This document shows positions 32,703-42,510 of a stretch of DNA of 64,000 nucleotides, in pieces. The stretch covers positions 1-64,000 of the forward strand of contig CASFJO010000062.1 in the NCBI GenBank assembly GCA_949295035.1, in the 5' to 3' direction. The notes beneath the pieces were generated by a model. The model was not told the origin of the DNA. It ran no database searches and was given only the letters and a program-made list of their open reading frames with translations. A program made the translations under genes and the position numbers. The stretch is from an uncultured Gemmiger sp. (GTDB taxonomy: Bacteria > Bacillota > Clostridia > Oscillospirales > Ruminococcaceae). The first letter of the stretch is position 1. The number at the start of each line of letters is the position of its first letter.

Positions 32703-33713
32703 ATGATCAAGAAGTACTACGACAGCGACTGCAACCTGGGCCTGCTGGACGGCAAGACCGTGGCCGTGATTGGCTTTGGCAGCCAGGGCCATGCCCATGC
32801 CATGAACCTGGCCGAGAGCGGCGTCAACGTGGTGGTCGGCCTGCGCAAGGGCAGCGGCCACTGGGAGAAGGCCAGCCGCTTTGCCGACACCCGCCCCAAC
32901 TTCAAGGTGATGGAGATCGAAGAGGCTGCCAAGGCCGGCGACGTGGTGATGATGCTGGTGCCGGACGAACTGGCCGCCGACATCTACAACCAGCAGGTGG
33001 CCCCCAATATGAAGGAAGGCGACATTCTGTGCTGGGCCCACGGTTTTAACATCCACTTCAACCTGGTCAAGCCCGCCGCCAATCTGGACGTGATCATGAT
33101 CGCCCCCAAGGGCCCCGGCCACACCGTGCGCAGCCAGTATCTGGAGGGCAAGGGCGTGCCCAGCCTGATCGCCGTGGCCCAGGACTACAGCGGCCGTGCC
33201 AAGGACTACGCCCTGGCCTACGCCTGCGGCATCGGCGCCGGCCGCGCCGGCATCCTGGAGACCACCTTCCGGGAGGAGACCGAGACCGACCTGTTCGGCG
33301 AGCAGGCGGTGTTGTGCGGCGGCGTGTGCGAGTTGATGCACGCCGGCTTTGACACTCTGGTGGCCGCCGGCTATGAGCCCGAGATGGCCTACTTTGAGTG
33401 CATCCACGAGATGAAGCTGATCGTGGACCTGATCAACGAGGGCGGCTTTGGCAAGATGCGGTACTCCATCTCCAACACCGCCGAGTACGGCGACTACCGC
33501 ACCGGCAAACGCCTGATCACCGACGAGACCCGCGCTGAGATGAAGAAGGTCCTGACCGAGATCCAGGACGGTACCTTCGCCAGCGAGTTCATGCAGGAGA
33601 TGAGCAGCGGCCGCCGGGCCAAGTTCCTGGCCACCCGCCGCCTGCAGGCCGAGCATCCGGTGGAAAAGGTGGGCGCCGAACTGCGCCAGATGATGAGCTG
33701 GCTGAAAAAGTAA
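32703..33713 (+). CDS. ilvC: ketol-acid reductoisomerase
   Basis: 336 residues, class I length. It isomerises and reduces acetolactate or acetohydroxybutyrate with NADPH and Mg. The Rossmann motif is '[15 protein letters not shown]', and the catalytic Lys/Glu/Asp set lies in '[12 protein letters not shown]', '[14 protein letters not shown]' and '[13 protein letters not shown]'. Residues after the Rossmann beta-2 strand ('[13 protein letters not shown]') include Arg, Lys and Ser, suggesting NADPH preference. AAGGAG precedes the ATG at 32703; an upstream GTG at 32694 overlaps that site and is rejected. Confidence 0.97.
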   Translation: MIKKYYDSDCNLGLLDGKTVAVIGFGSQGHAHAMNLAESGVNVVVGLRKGSGHWEKASRFADTRPNFKVMEIEEAAKAGDVVMMLVPDELAADIYNQQVAPNMKEGDILCWAHGFNIHFNLVKPAANLDVIMIAPKGPGHTVRSQYLEGKGVPSLIAVAQDYSGRAKDYALAYACGIGAGRAGILETTFREETETDLFGEQAVLCGGVCELMHAGFDTLVAAGYEPEMAYFECIHEMKLIVDLINEGGFGKMRYSISNTAEYGDYRTGKRLITDETRAEMKKVLTEIQDGTFASEFMQEMSSGRRAKFLATRRLQAEHPVEKVGAELRQMMSWLKK

Positions 33714-33732
33714 GCCGCAAAACACTGTAACG

Positions 33733-33761
33733 AGGGCCGGACGCGGGCAGCGTCCGGCCCT
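33733..33761 (+). other. intercistronic hairpin between ilvC and ilvD
   Basis: AGGGCCGGACGC (33733-33744) and GCGTCCGGCCCT (33750-33761) form a perfect 12-bp stem with a 5-base loop, 20 bases past ilvC. No T run follows (ACTGTAAAAGGAG), so it looks like an mRNA-processing or stabilising hairpin rather than a terminator. Confidence 0.65.
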
Positions 33762-33778
33762 ACTGTAAAAGGAGAGCG

Positions 33779-35443
33779 ATGACAATGCGCAGCGACAACG
33801 TTACCAAGGGGCCCGAACGCGCGCCCAACCGCAGCCTGTTCTACGCCATGGGCTTTACCGAGGAGGAACTGGACCGGCCGCTGATCGGTGTGATCAGCGC
33901 CCACAGCGAGATCGTGCCCGGCCACATCCATCTGGACAAGATCGCCGACGCGGTAAAGGCCGGCGTGCGGATGGCGGGCGGCACCCCCATCCTGATCCCG
34001 GCCATCGGCGTGTGCGATGGCATCGCCATGGGTCACATCGGCATGAAGTACAGCCTGGCCAGCCGGGAACTGATCGCGGACAGCGTGGAGACCATGACCA
34101 TGGCCCATCAGCTGGACGGCCTGGTGCTGGTGCCCAATTGCGATAAGATCGTGCCCGGCATGCTCATGGGCGCGCTGCGGCTGAATGTACCCACCGTGGT
34201 TTGCAGCGGCGGCCCCATGCTGGCCGGCAGCTACGACGGCCAGGAAGTGAGCCTGTCCAAGATGTTCGAGGCGGTGGGCGCCTACAAGGCAGGGCTGATC
34301 AGTGCCGAAAAGCTGGACGAGTGCGAACACGGCTGCTGCCCCGGCTGCGGCAGCTGCAGCGGCATGTACACCGCCAACAGTATGAACTGCCTGTGCGAGG
34401 CGGTGGGCATCGCTCTGCCGGGCAACGGTACCATCCCGGCTGTGCACGCCGCACGCGTTGCCCTGGCCAAAAAGGCCGGCATGGCGATCATGGAGCTGGT
34501 GCGCCGGGATATCAAGGCCCGGGATATCGTGAATGAAAAATCTTTGCGCAACGCCCTGGCCTGCGATATGGCGCTGGGCTGTTCCAGCAACAGTGTGCTG
34601 CATCTGCTGGCCATCGCCAAGGAGGCCGGCGTGGACCTGGATCTGGCCATGTTCAATGAGATGAGCGCCAAGGTGCCCAACCTGTGCCATCTGGCCCCGG
34701 CCGGTCCCACCCACATGCCCGATCTGTGGGCCGCCGGCGGCATCCCCGCCGTACAGGCCGAACTGGCCAAAAAGGGCCTGCTGGACCTGAGCCTGCTGAC
34801 CGCCACCGGCAAGAGCCTGGGCGAAAACATCCAGGGCGCGTACATCAAGGACACCCGTGCCATCCGGCCGATCGACGATCCCTACAGCCCCACCGGCGGC
34901 ATCCAGATCCTGTGGGGCAACCTGGCCCCCGAAGGCTGCGTGGTCAAGCGCAGCGCCGTGGCCCCCGAAATGCTCTGCCACACCGGCCCGGCCCGGGTGT
35001 TCAACAGCGAGGAGGAGGCCATCGCCAGCATCTATGCCGGCAAGATCGTGGACGGCGACGTGGTGGTCATCCGGTACGAAGGCCCCCGCGGCGGCCCGGG
35101 TATGCGGGAGATGCTGAATCCCACCAGCGCGCTGGCCGGCATGAAGCTGGACAAAACGGTGGCCCTGATCACCGACGGGCGGTTCTCCGGCGCGTCCCGG
35201 GGCGCTTCCATTGGTCATGTGGCCCCCGAGGCGGCCAGCGGCGGCCCCATCGGCCTGGTGCAGGAGGGCGACTCCATCACCATCGACATTCCCAATGCCT
35301 CCATCACCCTGCATGTGAGCGACGAGGAACTGGCGGCCCGCAAGGCTGCCTATGTGGCCCCCGAACCCAATGTGAAATCCGGCTGGCTGGCCCGCTACGC
35401 CAGGCTGGTCAGCGGCGCCAACCAGGGCGCGGTGATGCCCTGA
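33779..35443 (+). CDS. ilvD: dihydroxy-acid dehydratase
   Basis: 554 residues. It dehydrates dihydroxy-isovalerate and dihydroxy-methylvalerate to the keto acids. The Fe-S cluster Cys lie in '[11 protein letters not shown]' and '[20 protein letters not shown]', as in oxygen-sensitive 4Fe-4S or 2Fe-2S enzymes. The C-terminal '[19 protein letters not shown]' contains the catalytic Ser region. AAAGGAGAG lies 5 bases before the first ATG (a second ATG is two codons on). It is the last gene of ilvBNCD; transamination genes are elsewhere. Confidence 0.96.
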   Translation: MTMRSDNVTKGPERAPNRSLFYAMGFTEEELDRPLIGVISAHSEIVPGHIHLDKIADAVKAGVRMAGGTPILIPAIGVCDGIAMGHIGMKYSLASRELIADSVETMTMAHQLDGLVLVPNCDKIVPGMLMGALRLNVPTVVCSGGPMLAGSYDGQEVSLSKMFEAVGAYKAGLISAEKLDECEHGCCPGCGSCSGMYTANSMNCLCEAVGIALPGNGTIPAVHAARVALAKKAGMAIMELVRRDIKARDIVNEKSLRNALACDMALGCSSNSVLHLLAIAKEAGVDLDLAMFNEMSAKVPNLCHLAPAGPTHMPDLWAAGGIPAVQAELAKKGLLDLSLLTATGKSLGENIQGAYIKDTRAIRPIDDPYSPTGGIQILWGNLAPEGCVVKRSAVAPEMLCHTGPARVFNSEEEAIASIYAGKIVDGDVVVIRYEGPRGGPGMREMLNPTSALAGMKLDKTVALITDGRFSGASRGASIGHVAPEAASGGPIGLVQEGDSITIDIPNASITLHVSDEELAARKAAYVAPEPNVKSGWLARYARLVSGANQGAVMP

Positions 35444-35468
35444 TCCCCTTTTTCGCGCAAACGAACAA

Positions 35469-35504
35469 AGCGACGCCCCGGAACGGTCGTTCCGGGGCGT
35501 CGCT
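35469..35504. terminator. bidirectional terminator, ilvD end
   Basis: A perfect 16-bp stem (35469-35484 with 35489-35504), 4-base loop, lies between converging ilvD and the TSCPD gene, 25 and 15 bases from their stops. Confidence 0.85.
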
Positions 35505-35519
35505 GTTTGCTGTTGAGAC

Positions 35520-35786
35520 TCAGCCGTTTTTCTGCTGGTCCAGGGCCGCGCGCAGCGCGTGAGCCACCTGGTCCGGGCAGGAGGTTTTCCTGAAGCCGCA
35601 GGTGAGCCCTTCCAGACGGGCAATGGCGTCCTCCGCTTTCTGGCCCTGCAGCAGGGCGCAGATGCCCTTCAGGTTGCCGTTGCAGCCGCCCATGACCTCC
35701 ACGCTGTGGATGGTGCCGTCATCGTTGAGCTGAACGGTGGTGGAGCGGCTGCACACGCCGCGGTTTGCCTGGGTGTAGGTAGTCAT
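35520..35786 (-). CDS. TSCPD domain protein
   Basis: 88 residues of the TIGR03905-type TSCPD family, named after a motif seen here as 'KTSCPDQVAHALRAAL'. Four Cys (in 'GVCSRSTTV', 'GGCNGNLKGICALL' and 'LTCGFRKTSCPD') suggest metal binding. The domain is related to the C-terminal part of some vitamin B12-dependent ribonucleotide reductases, but the role of the free-standing form is unknown. It is the last gene of a unit with the PHP and hydratase genes, 18 bases after the PHP stop. Confidence 0.85.
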   Translation of the reverse strand: MTTYTQANRGVCSRSTTVQLNDDGTIHSVEVMGGCNGNLKGICALLQGQKAEDAIARLEGLTCGFRKTSCPDQVAHALRAALDQQKNG

Positions 35787-35804
35787 ATCGTTTTTCTCTC
35801 CTTT

Positions 35805-36653
35805 TTATTTGCGTTCCTTACGGGACCGGGCCAGCGCCTCGATCCGCCGTATCGTCTCTTCCTGCGTGGCGCAGCTGCCGATCGGATGCGGCGTGCCGGT
35901 GTACCGGCCATGAAAATCGGTGCCTCCGGTGACCAGCAGATCATACCGGTCTGCCAGCCGGCGCAGCGCCTCTTTGTCCTCGGGGGTATTGCGGGGATGG
36001 TCGATCTCCAGGCCGTCGATGCGGCCGGAGGCAGCCAGTTCGGCGGCCAGTTCCATACTGCGGTAGACACTGGGATGGGCCAGCACCGCCACCCCGCCGG
36101 CGGCCCGGATGGCGGCCAGCACCTGATCCACCGGATCGTACCGGCAGGGGTTGTGGATGGGGCCGCTCTTGCCGAACAGTTCCTGATAGCGGGCGCCGTA
36201 GATGCCCTCGGCCAGGCCGGCCTCGCACATAGCGTCCATCAGATGGGCCTTGAAGGGCACGCCGCTGGCCCGGTACAGAGGCTCGGCCCTGGCCGGATCG
36301 AACCGGGGTTCCAGCCGGGCCAGGTCCTCCGCGTTGCGGCGGCCCGCCTCCACCCGCTCAGCGGCCATAAAATCGCAGTAACGGCGCAGCGGCGGGCAGG
36401 CCGTGTCCGGCCAGTAGCACAGGATATGCACCCGCCGCCTCCGGACGGTATCCCGGGCGGAAAGTTCCACCGCCGGGATCAGCCGCACCCCCTCCTGTTC
36501 CGGATGGGCATAGGCAAACTCCGCCGACCGAAGGGTGTCGTGGTCGGATACCGCCAGCCAGCCCAGTCCGGCCCGGGCCGCCAGCCGGGGCAGTCTCGCA
36601 AGGGGGGTGCTGCCGTCCGAAAAGGTGGAATGGGTGTGCAGATCGCCGTTCAT
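35805..36653 (-). CDS. PHP domain phosphoesterase
   Basis: 282 residues. The polymerase-and-histidinol-phosphatase fold begins at once: 'GDLHTHSTFSDGST' (metal-binding HxH), then 'LAVSDHDTLRSAEFA', 'RLIPAVELSA', 'VAVLAHPSVYRSM' and 'VTGGTDFHGRYTG'. The family resembles the 3',5'-nucleotide bisphosphate and 5'-3' exoribonuclease enzymes (RnmAMP/YciV type), so a nucleotide phosphoesterase role is plausible. No signal peptide. It lies 57 bases after the aconitase-like gene. Confidence 0.85.
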   Translation of the reverse strand: MNGDLHTHSTFSDGSTPLARLPRLAARAGLGWLAVSDHDTLRSAEFAYAHPEQEGVRLIPAVELSARDTVRRRRVHILCYWPDTACPPLRRYCDFMAAERVEAGRRNAEDLARLEPRFDPARAEPLYRASGVPFKAHLMDAMCEAGLAEGIYGARYQELFGKSGPIHNPCRYDPVDQVLAAIRAAGGVAVLAHPSVYRSMELAAELAASGRIDGLEIDHPRNTPEDKEALRRLADRYDLLVTGGTDFHGRYTGTPHPIGSCATQEETIRRIEALARSRKERK

Positions 36654-36710
36654 GGCCTCTCCTTCCTCCGCACAAAACGGCCCCGGCCGACGCCGAAGCC
36701 GCTTCGGGCT

Positions 36711-38984
36711 TTAGTGCTTGTAGTAGTTGATCAGGCAGCCGTCCAGCAGGATCTGCCGCTCGTCCGGGGTGAGCGGGGCGATGTGCAGGGTAAAGGCGCG
36801 GGGCTCGCTGCCCCCCAGCACCCAGGCCGGCAGATCCCGGATCTCGCCGCTTTCCAGCGCCGCGCGGATGCCGGGCACCAGCACCCAGTCCCCCAGGCCG
36901 AAGGGGGTGGGGCCTTCCAGCTGGAAGGGCACCATGCCCCAGTTGATCAGGTTGGACCGGTACCGCTTGGTGGCGTACTCCACCGCGATATTGGCCGCCG
37001 CCCCCAGCACCCGCTGGCAGCTGGCCGCCTGTTCCCGGGCGGAACCGTCGCCGGGCTTGATGGCATAGATGGTGGAGCCGATGGCCAGCTTGTCCCATCC
37101 CAGGCTCTCGCAGCCGGGCACCGCCTGTACAGCGGCCAGCAGCGCCGGGTCCGCCTTGCCGGCTTTGCGCTCGGTCTCCATGGCGCGGATCTCCTTGGCG
37201 CGGCCCACATAGGCGGGGTCTTTGCGACTCAGGGTGAACTCGGCCAGACCCAGGGGGTTCGAACGATAGCTGCTGGTCTCGCCGGAGGGGATGAGTTCGT
37301 CGGTGGTGGTCACCGGGTCGGTGATGTAACTGGCCACCCGCAGCAGCAGGTTCTCCCCCATCGGGTCGATGGCGGGCCAGTCCTTGATATTGGGCCCCAG
37401 GCGCAGGGCCTCATCGTAGTTGCCCTTGCCGTAGCCGAAGTAGACCCGGGCGTCGTAGCTGGAGCGGTCAAATTCGTACTCCGGCACGTTCGGGGTGTAG
37501 TCGATGTCGGTGGCGGGGGTCAGGATGCCGCCCGCCCGGGTGGTGGCGGCGATGGACCGGGCGTCCATCAGGGCCACCCCGGCGATCTGGCCCGCGCCGG
37601 GCTTGGCCCCCTCCCGGCTGGGGAAGTTGCGGGTGGTGTGCCGGATAGACAGCGCCCCGTTGGCGGGCACATCCCCCGCGCCGAAGCAGGGCCCGCAGAA
37701 GGCGGTGCGGATGGTGGCGCCGCTGGCCATCAGGTCGGTCAGTACCCCCAGGCGGGAAAGGGCCATCATGGTGGGCTGGCTGCTGGGATAAACGCTCAGG
37801 GCATATTCGCCGCAGCCGCCGGTGTGGCCCTTCAGGATCTGGGCAGCCTCGCAGATGTTGGAGTAGGTGCCGCCGGCACAGCCCGCGATGACACCCTGGT
37901 CCACCCGCAGACGGCCGTTCTCGATCTTGCTCACCAGGTCCAGATGCACCTGGTCATTGCCGATAAGGGCCTGGCAGTCCTGCTCGCACTTGTGCAGGAT
38001 ATCGGCCAGGTTGGCGTTCAGTTCTTCAATGGTGTAGACGTTGGAGGGGTGCATGGGCAGCGCGATCATCGGCCGCACCTTGTCCAGTTCCACCGTGACC
38101 ACACCGTCGTAGTACGCCAGTTCCGCCGGGGCCAGGGGCTTGTAGTCCCCCTCACGGCCGTGGACCGCCAGATACCGCCGGGTGGCCTCGTCGGTGACCC
38201 ATATACTGGACAGGCAGGTGGTCTCGGTGGTCATCACGTCCACGCCGCTGCGGTATTCCAGCGGCAGGCTGGCCACGCCGGGCCCGATGAACTCCATGAC
38301 CTTGTTCTTCACATAACCGTTCCGGAACACCGCCCCGATGATGGTCAGAGCCACGTCCTGGGGGCCTACGCCGGCCACCGGCGCACCGGTCAGATACACC
38401 GCCACCACACCAGGGCGGGCCACGTCGTAGGTGCGGCCCAGCAACTGCTTGGCCAGTTCGCCGCCGCCCTCGCCGATGGCCATGGTGCCCAGCGCGCCAT
38501 AGCGGGTGTGGCTGTCCGAGCCAAGGATCATCCTGCCGCAGCCGGCGTGCATCTCCCGCATGTACTGGTGGATAACCGCCATGTGGGGCGGCACATAGAT
38601 ACCTCCGTATTTTTTTGCCGCGGACAGGCCGAACACATGGTCGTCCTCATTGATGGTGCCGCCCACCGCGCACAGGCTGTTGTGGCAGTTGGTGAGCACA
38701 TAGGGCATGGGGAACCGGGTCATGCCGGAGGCGCGGGCAGTCTGCACGATGCCCACAAAGGTGATGTCATGGCTGGCCATCGCGTCAAACTTCAGCTTGA
38801 GCGCCTCCGGGTCGCCGCTGTGGTTGTGGGCCTGGAGGATGCCCCAGGCGATGGTGCCCTCCCGGGCCTTGTCCACCTGCTCAGCGGAGAAGCCCTGGGC
38901 GGCGAGCGCGGCGGCGGCCTGTTCGTCCGCCGGCACCCACTGCCCGCAGGCGTAGTACATGCCGGTCTTGCTGCATTGGATCAT
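36711..38984 (-). CDS. aconitase-superfamily hydratase (YbhJ-like)
   Basis: 757 residues, aconitase fold including the C-terminal swivel domain. Candidate 4Fe-4S Cys are in '[10 protein letters not shown]' and '[13 protein letters not shown]', and the substrate-binding segments '[20 protein letters not shown]' and '[14 protein letters not shown]' are present. It is more like E. coli YbhJ and other uncharacterised hydratases than AcnA, AcnB or LeuCD, so its substrate is unknown. The start at 38984 fits GAGGGG 7 bases upstream; a GTG three codons earlier overlaps that site. It leads a unit with the PHP and TSCPD genes. Confidence 0.85.
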   Translation of the reverse strand: MIQCSKTGMYYACGQWVPADEQAAAALAAQGFSAEQVDKAREGTIAWGILQAHNHSGDPEALKLKFDAMASHDITFVGIVQTARASGMTRFPMPYVLTNCHNSLCAVGGTINEDDHVFGLSAAKKYGGIYVPPHMAVIHQYMREMHAGCGRMILGSDSHTRYGALGTMAIGEGGGELAKQLLGRTYDVARPGVVAVYLTGAPVAGVGPQDVALTIIGAVFRNGYVKNKVMEFIGPGVASLPLEYRSGVDVMTTETTCLSSIWVTDEATRRYLAVHGREGDYKPLAPAELAYYDGVVTVELDKVRPMIALPMHPSNVYTIEELNANLADILHKCEQDCQALIGNDQVHLDLVSKIENGRLRVDQGVIAGCAGGTYSNICEAAQILKGHTGGCGEYALSVYPSSQPTMMALSRLGVLTDLMASGATIRTAFCGPCFGAGDVPANGALSIRHTTRNFPSREGAKPGAGQIAGVALMDARSIAATTRAGGILTPATDIDYTPNVPEYEFDRSSYDARVYFGYGKGNYDEALRLGPNIKDWPAIDPMGENLLLRVASYITDPVTTTDELIPSGETSSYRSNPLGLAEFTLSRKDPAYVGRAKEIRAMETERKAGKADPALLAAVQAVPGCESLGWDKLAIGSTIYAIKPGDGSAREQAASCQRVLGAAANIAVEYATKRYRSNLINWGMVPFQLEGPTPFGLGDWVLVPGIRAALESGEIRDLPAWVLGGSEPRAFTLHIAPLTPDERQILLDGCLINYYKH

Positions 38985-39067
38985 GGTGTACACCCCTCTT
39001 TATTTCTTTGTGCGCCGCGGCGCGATGCGCGTCCCTGCGGCGGAAAACCGATTTTTATTATACCATA

Positions 39068-39643
39068 TTACCGGCGGCGTGCGGGCTTTTTTCGCACGCT
39101 GTAGCCGAAGGTACCCAGTTGTTTGCCCAGCGCGTAGTAGGTGCCGTGGGCGTAGGCCACCAGTTCGGCCTTATCCAGCCGCAGGCGGCCGGCCGCGTCC
39201 AGCAGGTCTTCGTCCACATCCACCGCCACCACATCCGCCAGGAACAGATCATGGCTGCCCAGCGGGATGGTCTGGAACACCCGGCACTCCAGATTTACCG
39301 GGCTCTCGGCCAGCACCGGGGCGCTTACCGCGCTGCCGGGCGCGGCGGTCAGCCCCATCGCCCGGAACTTGTCCAGGTCCCGGCCGCTCTTGACGCCGCA
39401 CCAGTCCACCGCCCGCAGTATTTTCCGGGTGGGCAGGTTGATGACGAACTCCCCGCTCTGCGCGATCAGGCCGTGGCTGTACCGCTGGGGCCGCACGCTG
39501 ATGCTCACCCGCACCGGGTCGCTGTTGATGGTGCCCGCCCAGGCGATGGTGATCAGGTTGGGCTTTTCCGGGCTGCCGCAGCTTACCAGCACCGGCGGTG
39601 CCGGGGCCAGCAGATTGCCGGGTCTCCAGACTTGCTTGCTCAT
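39068..39643 (-). CDS. flavin reductase-like FMN-binding protein
   Basis: 191 residues of the flavin reductase-like domain family: 'PPVLVSCGSPEKPNLITIAW', 'VSISVRPQRYSHGLIAQSGE', 'FVINLPTRKILRAVDWCGV' and 'HDLFLADVVAVDVDEDLLD'. Such proteins bind FMN and reduce it or pass electrons; many in anaerobes have no known partner. The ATG at 39643 overlaps the stop of the GT2 gene by 4 bases, so the two are coupled. Longer reading without the overlap start is rejected. It ends the crp-GT2 unit. Confidence 0.85.
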   Translation of the reverse strand: MSKQVWRPGNLLAPAPPVLVSCGSPEKPNLITIAWAGTINSDPVRVSISVRPQRYSHGLIAQSGEFVINLPTRKILRAVDWCGVKSGRDLDKFRAMGLTAAPGSAVSAPVLAESPVNLECRVFQTIPLGSHDLFLADVVAVDVDEDLLDAAGRLRLDKAELVAYAHGTYYALGKQLGTFGYSVRKKPARRR

Positions 39644-40611
39644 TGCGGCCGGTCCTCCTTTTCCCAGGTGCGCTCGGCCACGCAGAACCGGGGCCGGGCC
39701 TTGGTCTCCATATAAATTTTTCCGATATACTCCCCGATCACCCCAAGGCAGAGCAGCTGGATGCCGCCCATGAAGCAGACGATGGCGGTAGTGCTGGCCC
39801 AGCCGGCCACCGTGGCGCCCATTATGGCCTCCGCCACGGCCCAAACCACCCCGATGAAGCTGACGATGGACACCACCAGCCCCAGCCCGGTGATCAGCCG
39901 GATCGGCTGCACCGACAGGCTGGTGATGCCGTCAAAAGCCAGCCCCAGCATCTTGCGCAGCGGGTAGTGGCTCTCTCCGGCAATGCGGGAGGCCCGGTCG
40001 TAGAGCACGCTGGTGCTCTTAAATCCCACCAGCGGCACCATCCCCCGCAAAAACAGGTTGACTTCTTTGTATTTGGCCAGCTCATCCAGGGCGCGGCGGC
40101 TCAGCAGCCGGTAGTCCGCGTGGTTGAACACCACCCTGGCCCCCATGGCGTTCATGATATGGTAGAACCCCTCGGCGGTGGTGCGTTTGAACCAGGTGTC
40201 GGTGTCCCGCCGCGCGCGCACCCCATACACCACCTCGCATCCCTCGTGCCAGGCGTCCACCATGGCGTCCATGGCGTTGATATCGTCCTGCCCGTCACAG
40301 TCGATGCTGATGGTGATATCGCAGCGGATACGGGCCTCCATCAGCCCGGCCAGCAGCGCGTTCTGGTGGCCCCGGTTTCGGCTCAGGGAGATGCCCTCAA
40401 AGCAGGCATCCTCCGCCGCCAGCTTTTGGATGATGGCCCAGGTGTCATCCCTGGAGCCGTCGTTGACAAACAGCACCCGGCTGTCCGGGCTGATCCTGCC
40501 CGCGTCCGCCAGCTGGCGCAGCTTGTCTCGGAACATGCCGCTGGTAATGGGCAGTACCTCCTGCTCGTTGTAGCAGGGAATGACGATATACAGGACCGGT
40601 GTCTCTTTCAT
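39640..40611 (-). CDS. GT2 glycosyltransferase, DPM/GtrB type
   Basis: 323 residues. The GT-A domain has 'YIVIPCYNEQEVLP', 'VNDGSRDDTWAII' and 'ISIDCDGQDDINAM' (DxD-like metal site), with two C-terminal membrane helices (about residues 235-295). This architecture is that of polyprenyl-phosphate sugar transferases such as GtrB, YkoT and YkcC, which load undecaprenyl phosphate with glucose or a similar sugar on the inner face. A partner flippase is not adjacent. It starts 19 bases after the crp gene on the same strand. Confidence 0.88.
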   Translation of the reverse strand: MKETPVLYIVIPCYNEQEVLPITSGMFRDKLRQLADAGRISPDSRVLFVNDGSRDDTWAIIQKLAAEDACFEGISLSRNRGHQNALLAGLMEARIRCDITISIDCDGQDDINAMDAMVDAWHEGCEVVYGVRARRDTDTWFKRTTAEGFYHIMNAMGARVVFNHADYRLLSRRALDELAKYKEVNLFLRGMVPLVGFKSTSVLYDRASRIAGESHYPLRKMLGLAFDGITSLSVQPIRLITGLGLVVSIVSFIGVVWAVAEAIMGATVAGWASTTAIVCFMGGIQLLCLGVIGEYIGKIYMETKARPRFCVAERTWEKEDRPQ

Positions 40612-40630
40612 GTCGGCCTCCCCTTTGTTG

Positions 40631-41338
40631 TTATCGGTGGCAGGCAGCCCGCATGGCCGCCGCGTCCAGCAGCTTGAAGCTGCTTTTATAGGTTTCCAGC
40701 AACCCTTCCGCCTGCATGCGGGACAGTTCCCGGGACAGGGCGCTGCGCTCGCAGTTCAGGTATTCCGCCAGCCCCGCCCGGGACAGCGGAATGGTAAAGG
40801 TATCCGCCCCGGCCCGCTGGGCCTCGTCCAGCAGGTAGGCACAGAGTTTGGCCCGCAGGCTTTTGAGGATCAGCAGGTCCACCCGGCGGTTGAGGGCAAA
40901 GTACTTGTCCGAAATGGTGGTGACCAGGTTCTGCATGAGCCGGCCGTGGCTGGCGTGCATTTTGGCGCAGGGATGCAGGATCTTCTGGTACGGAACAAAC
41001 AAAATCACGCAATCGCTGCGGGCAGCGATGGTCACCGGGCTTTTCACACTGCTGCCGCTGAGCACATCCCCGAACACCCCGCCGGGCTCCATCCGGGTGA
41101 TGGATACGCTGGCGCCGTCCGGCGTATTTTTCAGCGCCTCCACCCAGCCTTCCAGCACCAGGCCCACGTCCCGGGTCTCAAAACCGGAGAGCAGCACCAG
41201 TTCCCCCTTGGAGAACCGGCGCAGACTGGGGGCAAAACAGTTCAGCAGCTGATCCAGCTCCTCGGCGGAAAGGCCGTGGAACAGGGTGGTGGCCTGCAGA
41301 ACAGGATAATACTGGGCGAGGGCGTAGGTGGCGGGCAT
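40631..41338 (-). CDS. Crp/Fnr family transcriptional regulator
   Basis: 235 residues. An N-terminal cyclic-nucleotide-like beta barrel ('FSKGELVLLSGFETRDVGLV', 'GGVFGDVLSGSS') is followed by a dimer helix and a C-terminal winged helix ('SRAGLAEYLNCERSALSREL'). Few Cys, so an Fnr-type Fe-S cluster is unlikely. Divergent from the ABC importer operon with a 125-base shared control region that holds a 9-bp inverted repeat; it probably controls that importer and its own unit. Confidence 0.88.
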   Translation of the reverse strand: MPATYALAQYYPVLQATTLFHGLSAEELDQLLNCFAPSLRRFSKGELVLLSGFETRDVGLVLEGWVEALKNTPDGASVSITRMEPGGVFGDVLSGSSVKSPVTIAARSDCVILFVPYQKILHPCAKMHASHGRLMQNLVTTISDKYFALNRRVDLLILKSLRAKLCAYLLDEAQRAGADTFTIPLSRAGLAEYLNCERSALSRELSRMQAEGLLETYKSSFKLLDAAAMRAACHR

Positions 41339-41419
41339 GAGGCGGCTCCTCTCCGCGGGGGCATCGGTTGCCGCCGCAACTGCATTTTCCCTCTTATTAT
41401 AGTAGAATATCCACCAGAA

Positions 41420-41444
41420 CGCAAACCCCCGGTTCGGGTTTGCG
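41420..41444. promoter_or_regulatory. inverted repeat upstream of the ABC operon
   Basis: CGCAAACCC (41420-41428) and GGGTTTGCG (41436-41444) form a perfect 9-bp inverted repeat with a 7-base centre, ending 5 bases before the ribosome binding site of the substrate-binding protein gene. It may be an operator of the divergent Crp/Fnr regulator or an mRNA hairpin near the start of translation. Confidence 0.5.
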
Positions 41445-41463
41445 CAGACAGGAGGATACTGCC

Positions 41464-42510
41464 ATGAAAAAAATTCTTGCCCTGATGCTGGCCCTTGCGC
41501 TGGCGCTGAGCCTGGCTGCCTGCGGGCAGGCGGGGTCCAGTTCGTCCATGCCGGAGAGTTCGTCCGCCGCGGCGGAACCTACCCCCGCTCCGGAGAGCGA
41601 GCCCGCTGCGGAGCCTGCTTCCTATACCATCGCCGGGCTGAAAGGTCCTACCACCATGGGGATGGTCAAGCTGATGGACGACGCCGAACAGGGGCTGTAC
41701 GCCAACAGCTACACCGTGAACATGTACGGCGCGGCGGATGAGATCGTGCCGCTGCTGAGCAAGGGCGAACTGGATATGGCCGCCGTGCCCGCCAACCTGG
41801 CCGCCACCCTTTACCAGAAGCTGGAGGGCAAGGTGCAGGTGGCGGCCATCAACACCCTGGGCGTGCTGTATGTGGTGACCACCGGCAACGCGCAGGCCAC
41901 CAGTGTGGCCGATCTGGCCGGCAAGACCGTCTACTCCACCGGCAAGGGCACCACCCCGGAGTATGCGCTGAACTACATCCTGACCCAGAACGGTCTGGAC
42001 CCCGCTGCCGATCTGACGATCGAATACAAGAGCGAATCCACCGAGGTCCTCTCCGCCATGCAGACCGCCGGCGACGCGGTGGCCGTGCTGCCCCAGCCCT
42101 ATGTGACCACCGCCCAGATGCAGGTGGAGGGGCTGAAGGTGGCCCTGAACCTGACCGAGGAATGGGATAAGGTCAGCCCGGACAGCGCGCTGGTGACCGG
42201 CGTGCTGCTGGCCCGCACCGATGTGATCGAGGCCAACCCCGCCGCTTTTGACCAGTTCCTGGCCGACTACCAGGCCAGCATCGAATGGGTAAACACCAAC
42301 ACCGCCGACGCGGCGCAGCTGGTGGCCAAGTATGAGATCGTGCCCAAGGCCGAGGTGGCCCAGAAGGCGCTGCCCGCCTGCAACATCACCTGGCTGGCCG
42401 GCAGCGAGATGAAGGCGAAACTCTCCGGGTATCTGCAGACCCTGTACGATCAGGATCCCGCCTCGGTGGGCGGCGCGATGCCGGACGACGGCTTCTACTA
42501 TGGCGCCTAA
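41464..42510 (+). CDS. ABC importer substrate-binding lipoprotein
   Basis: 348 residues. A lipoprotein signal ('LALALSLAACGQ', lipidated Cys about residue 20) is followed by a Ser/Glu/Pro linker and an NMT1/SsuA-type periplasmic-binding fold ('MGMVKLMDDAEQGLYANSY', 'VADLAGKTVYSTGKGTTPEY', 'AVLPQPYVTTAQMQV'). The family serves sulfonates, nitrate, thiamine precursors and riboflavin; the ligand here is unknown. ACAGGAGG lies before the ATG at 41464. The next gene overlaps its end by 11 bases. Confidence 0.9.
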   Translation: MKKILALMLALALALSLAACGQAGSSSSMPESSSAAAEPTPAPESEPAAEPASYTIAGLKGPTTMGMVKLMDDAEQGLYANSYTVNMYGAADEIVPLLSKGELDMAAVPANLAATLYQKLEGKVQVAAINTLGVLYVVTTGNAQATSVADLAGKTVYSTGKGTTPEYALNYILTQNGLDPAADLTIEYKSESTEVLSAMQTAGDAVAVLPQPYVTTAQMQVEGLKVALNLTEEWDKVSPDSALVTGVLLARTDVIEANPAAFDQFLADYQASIEWVNTNTADAAQLVAKYEIVPKAEVAQKALPACNITWLAGSEMKAKLSGYLQTLYDQDPASVGGAMPDDGFYYGA

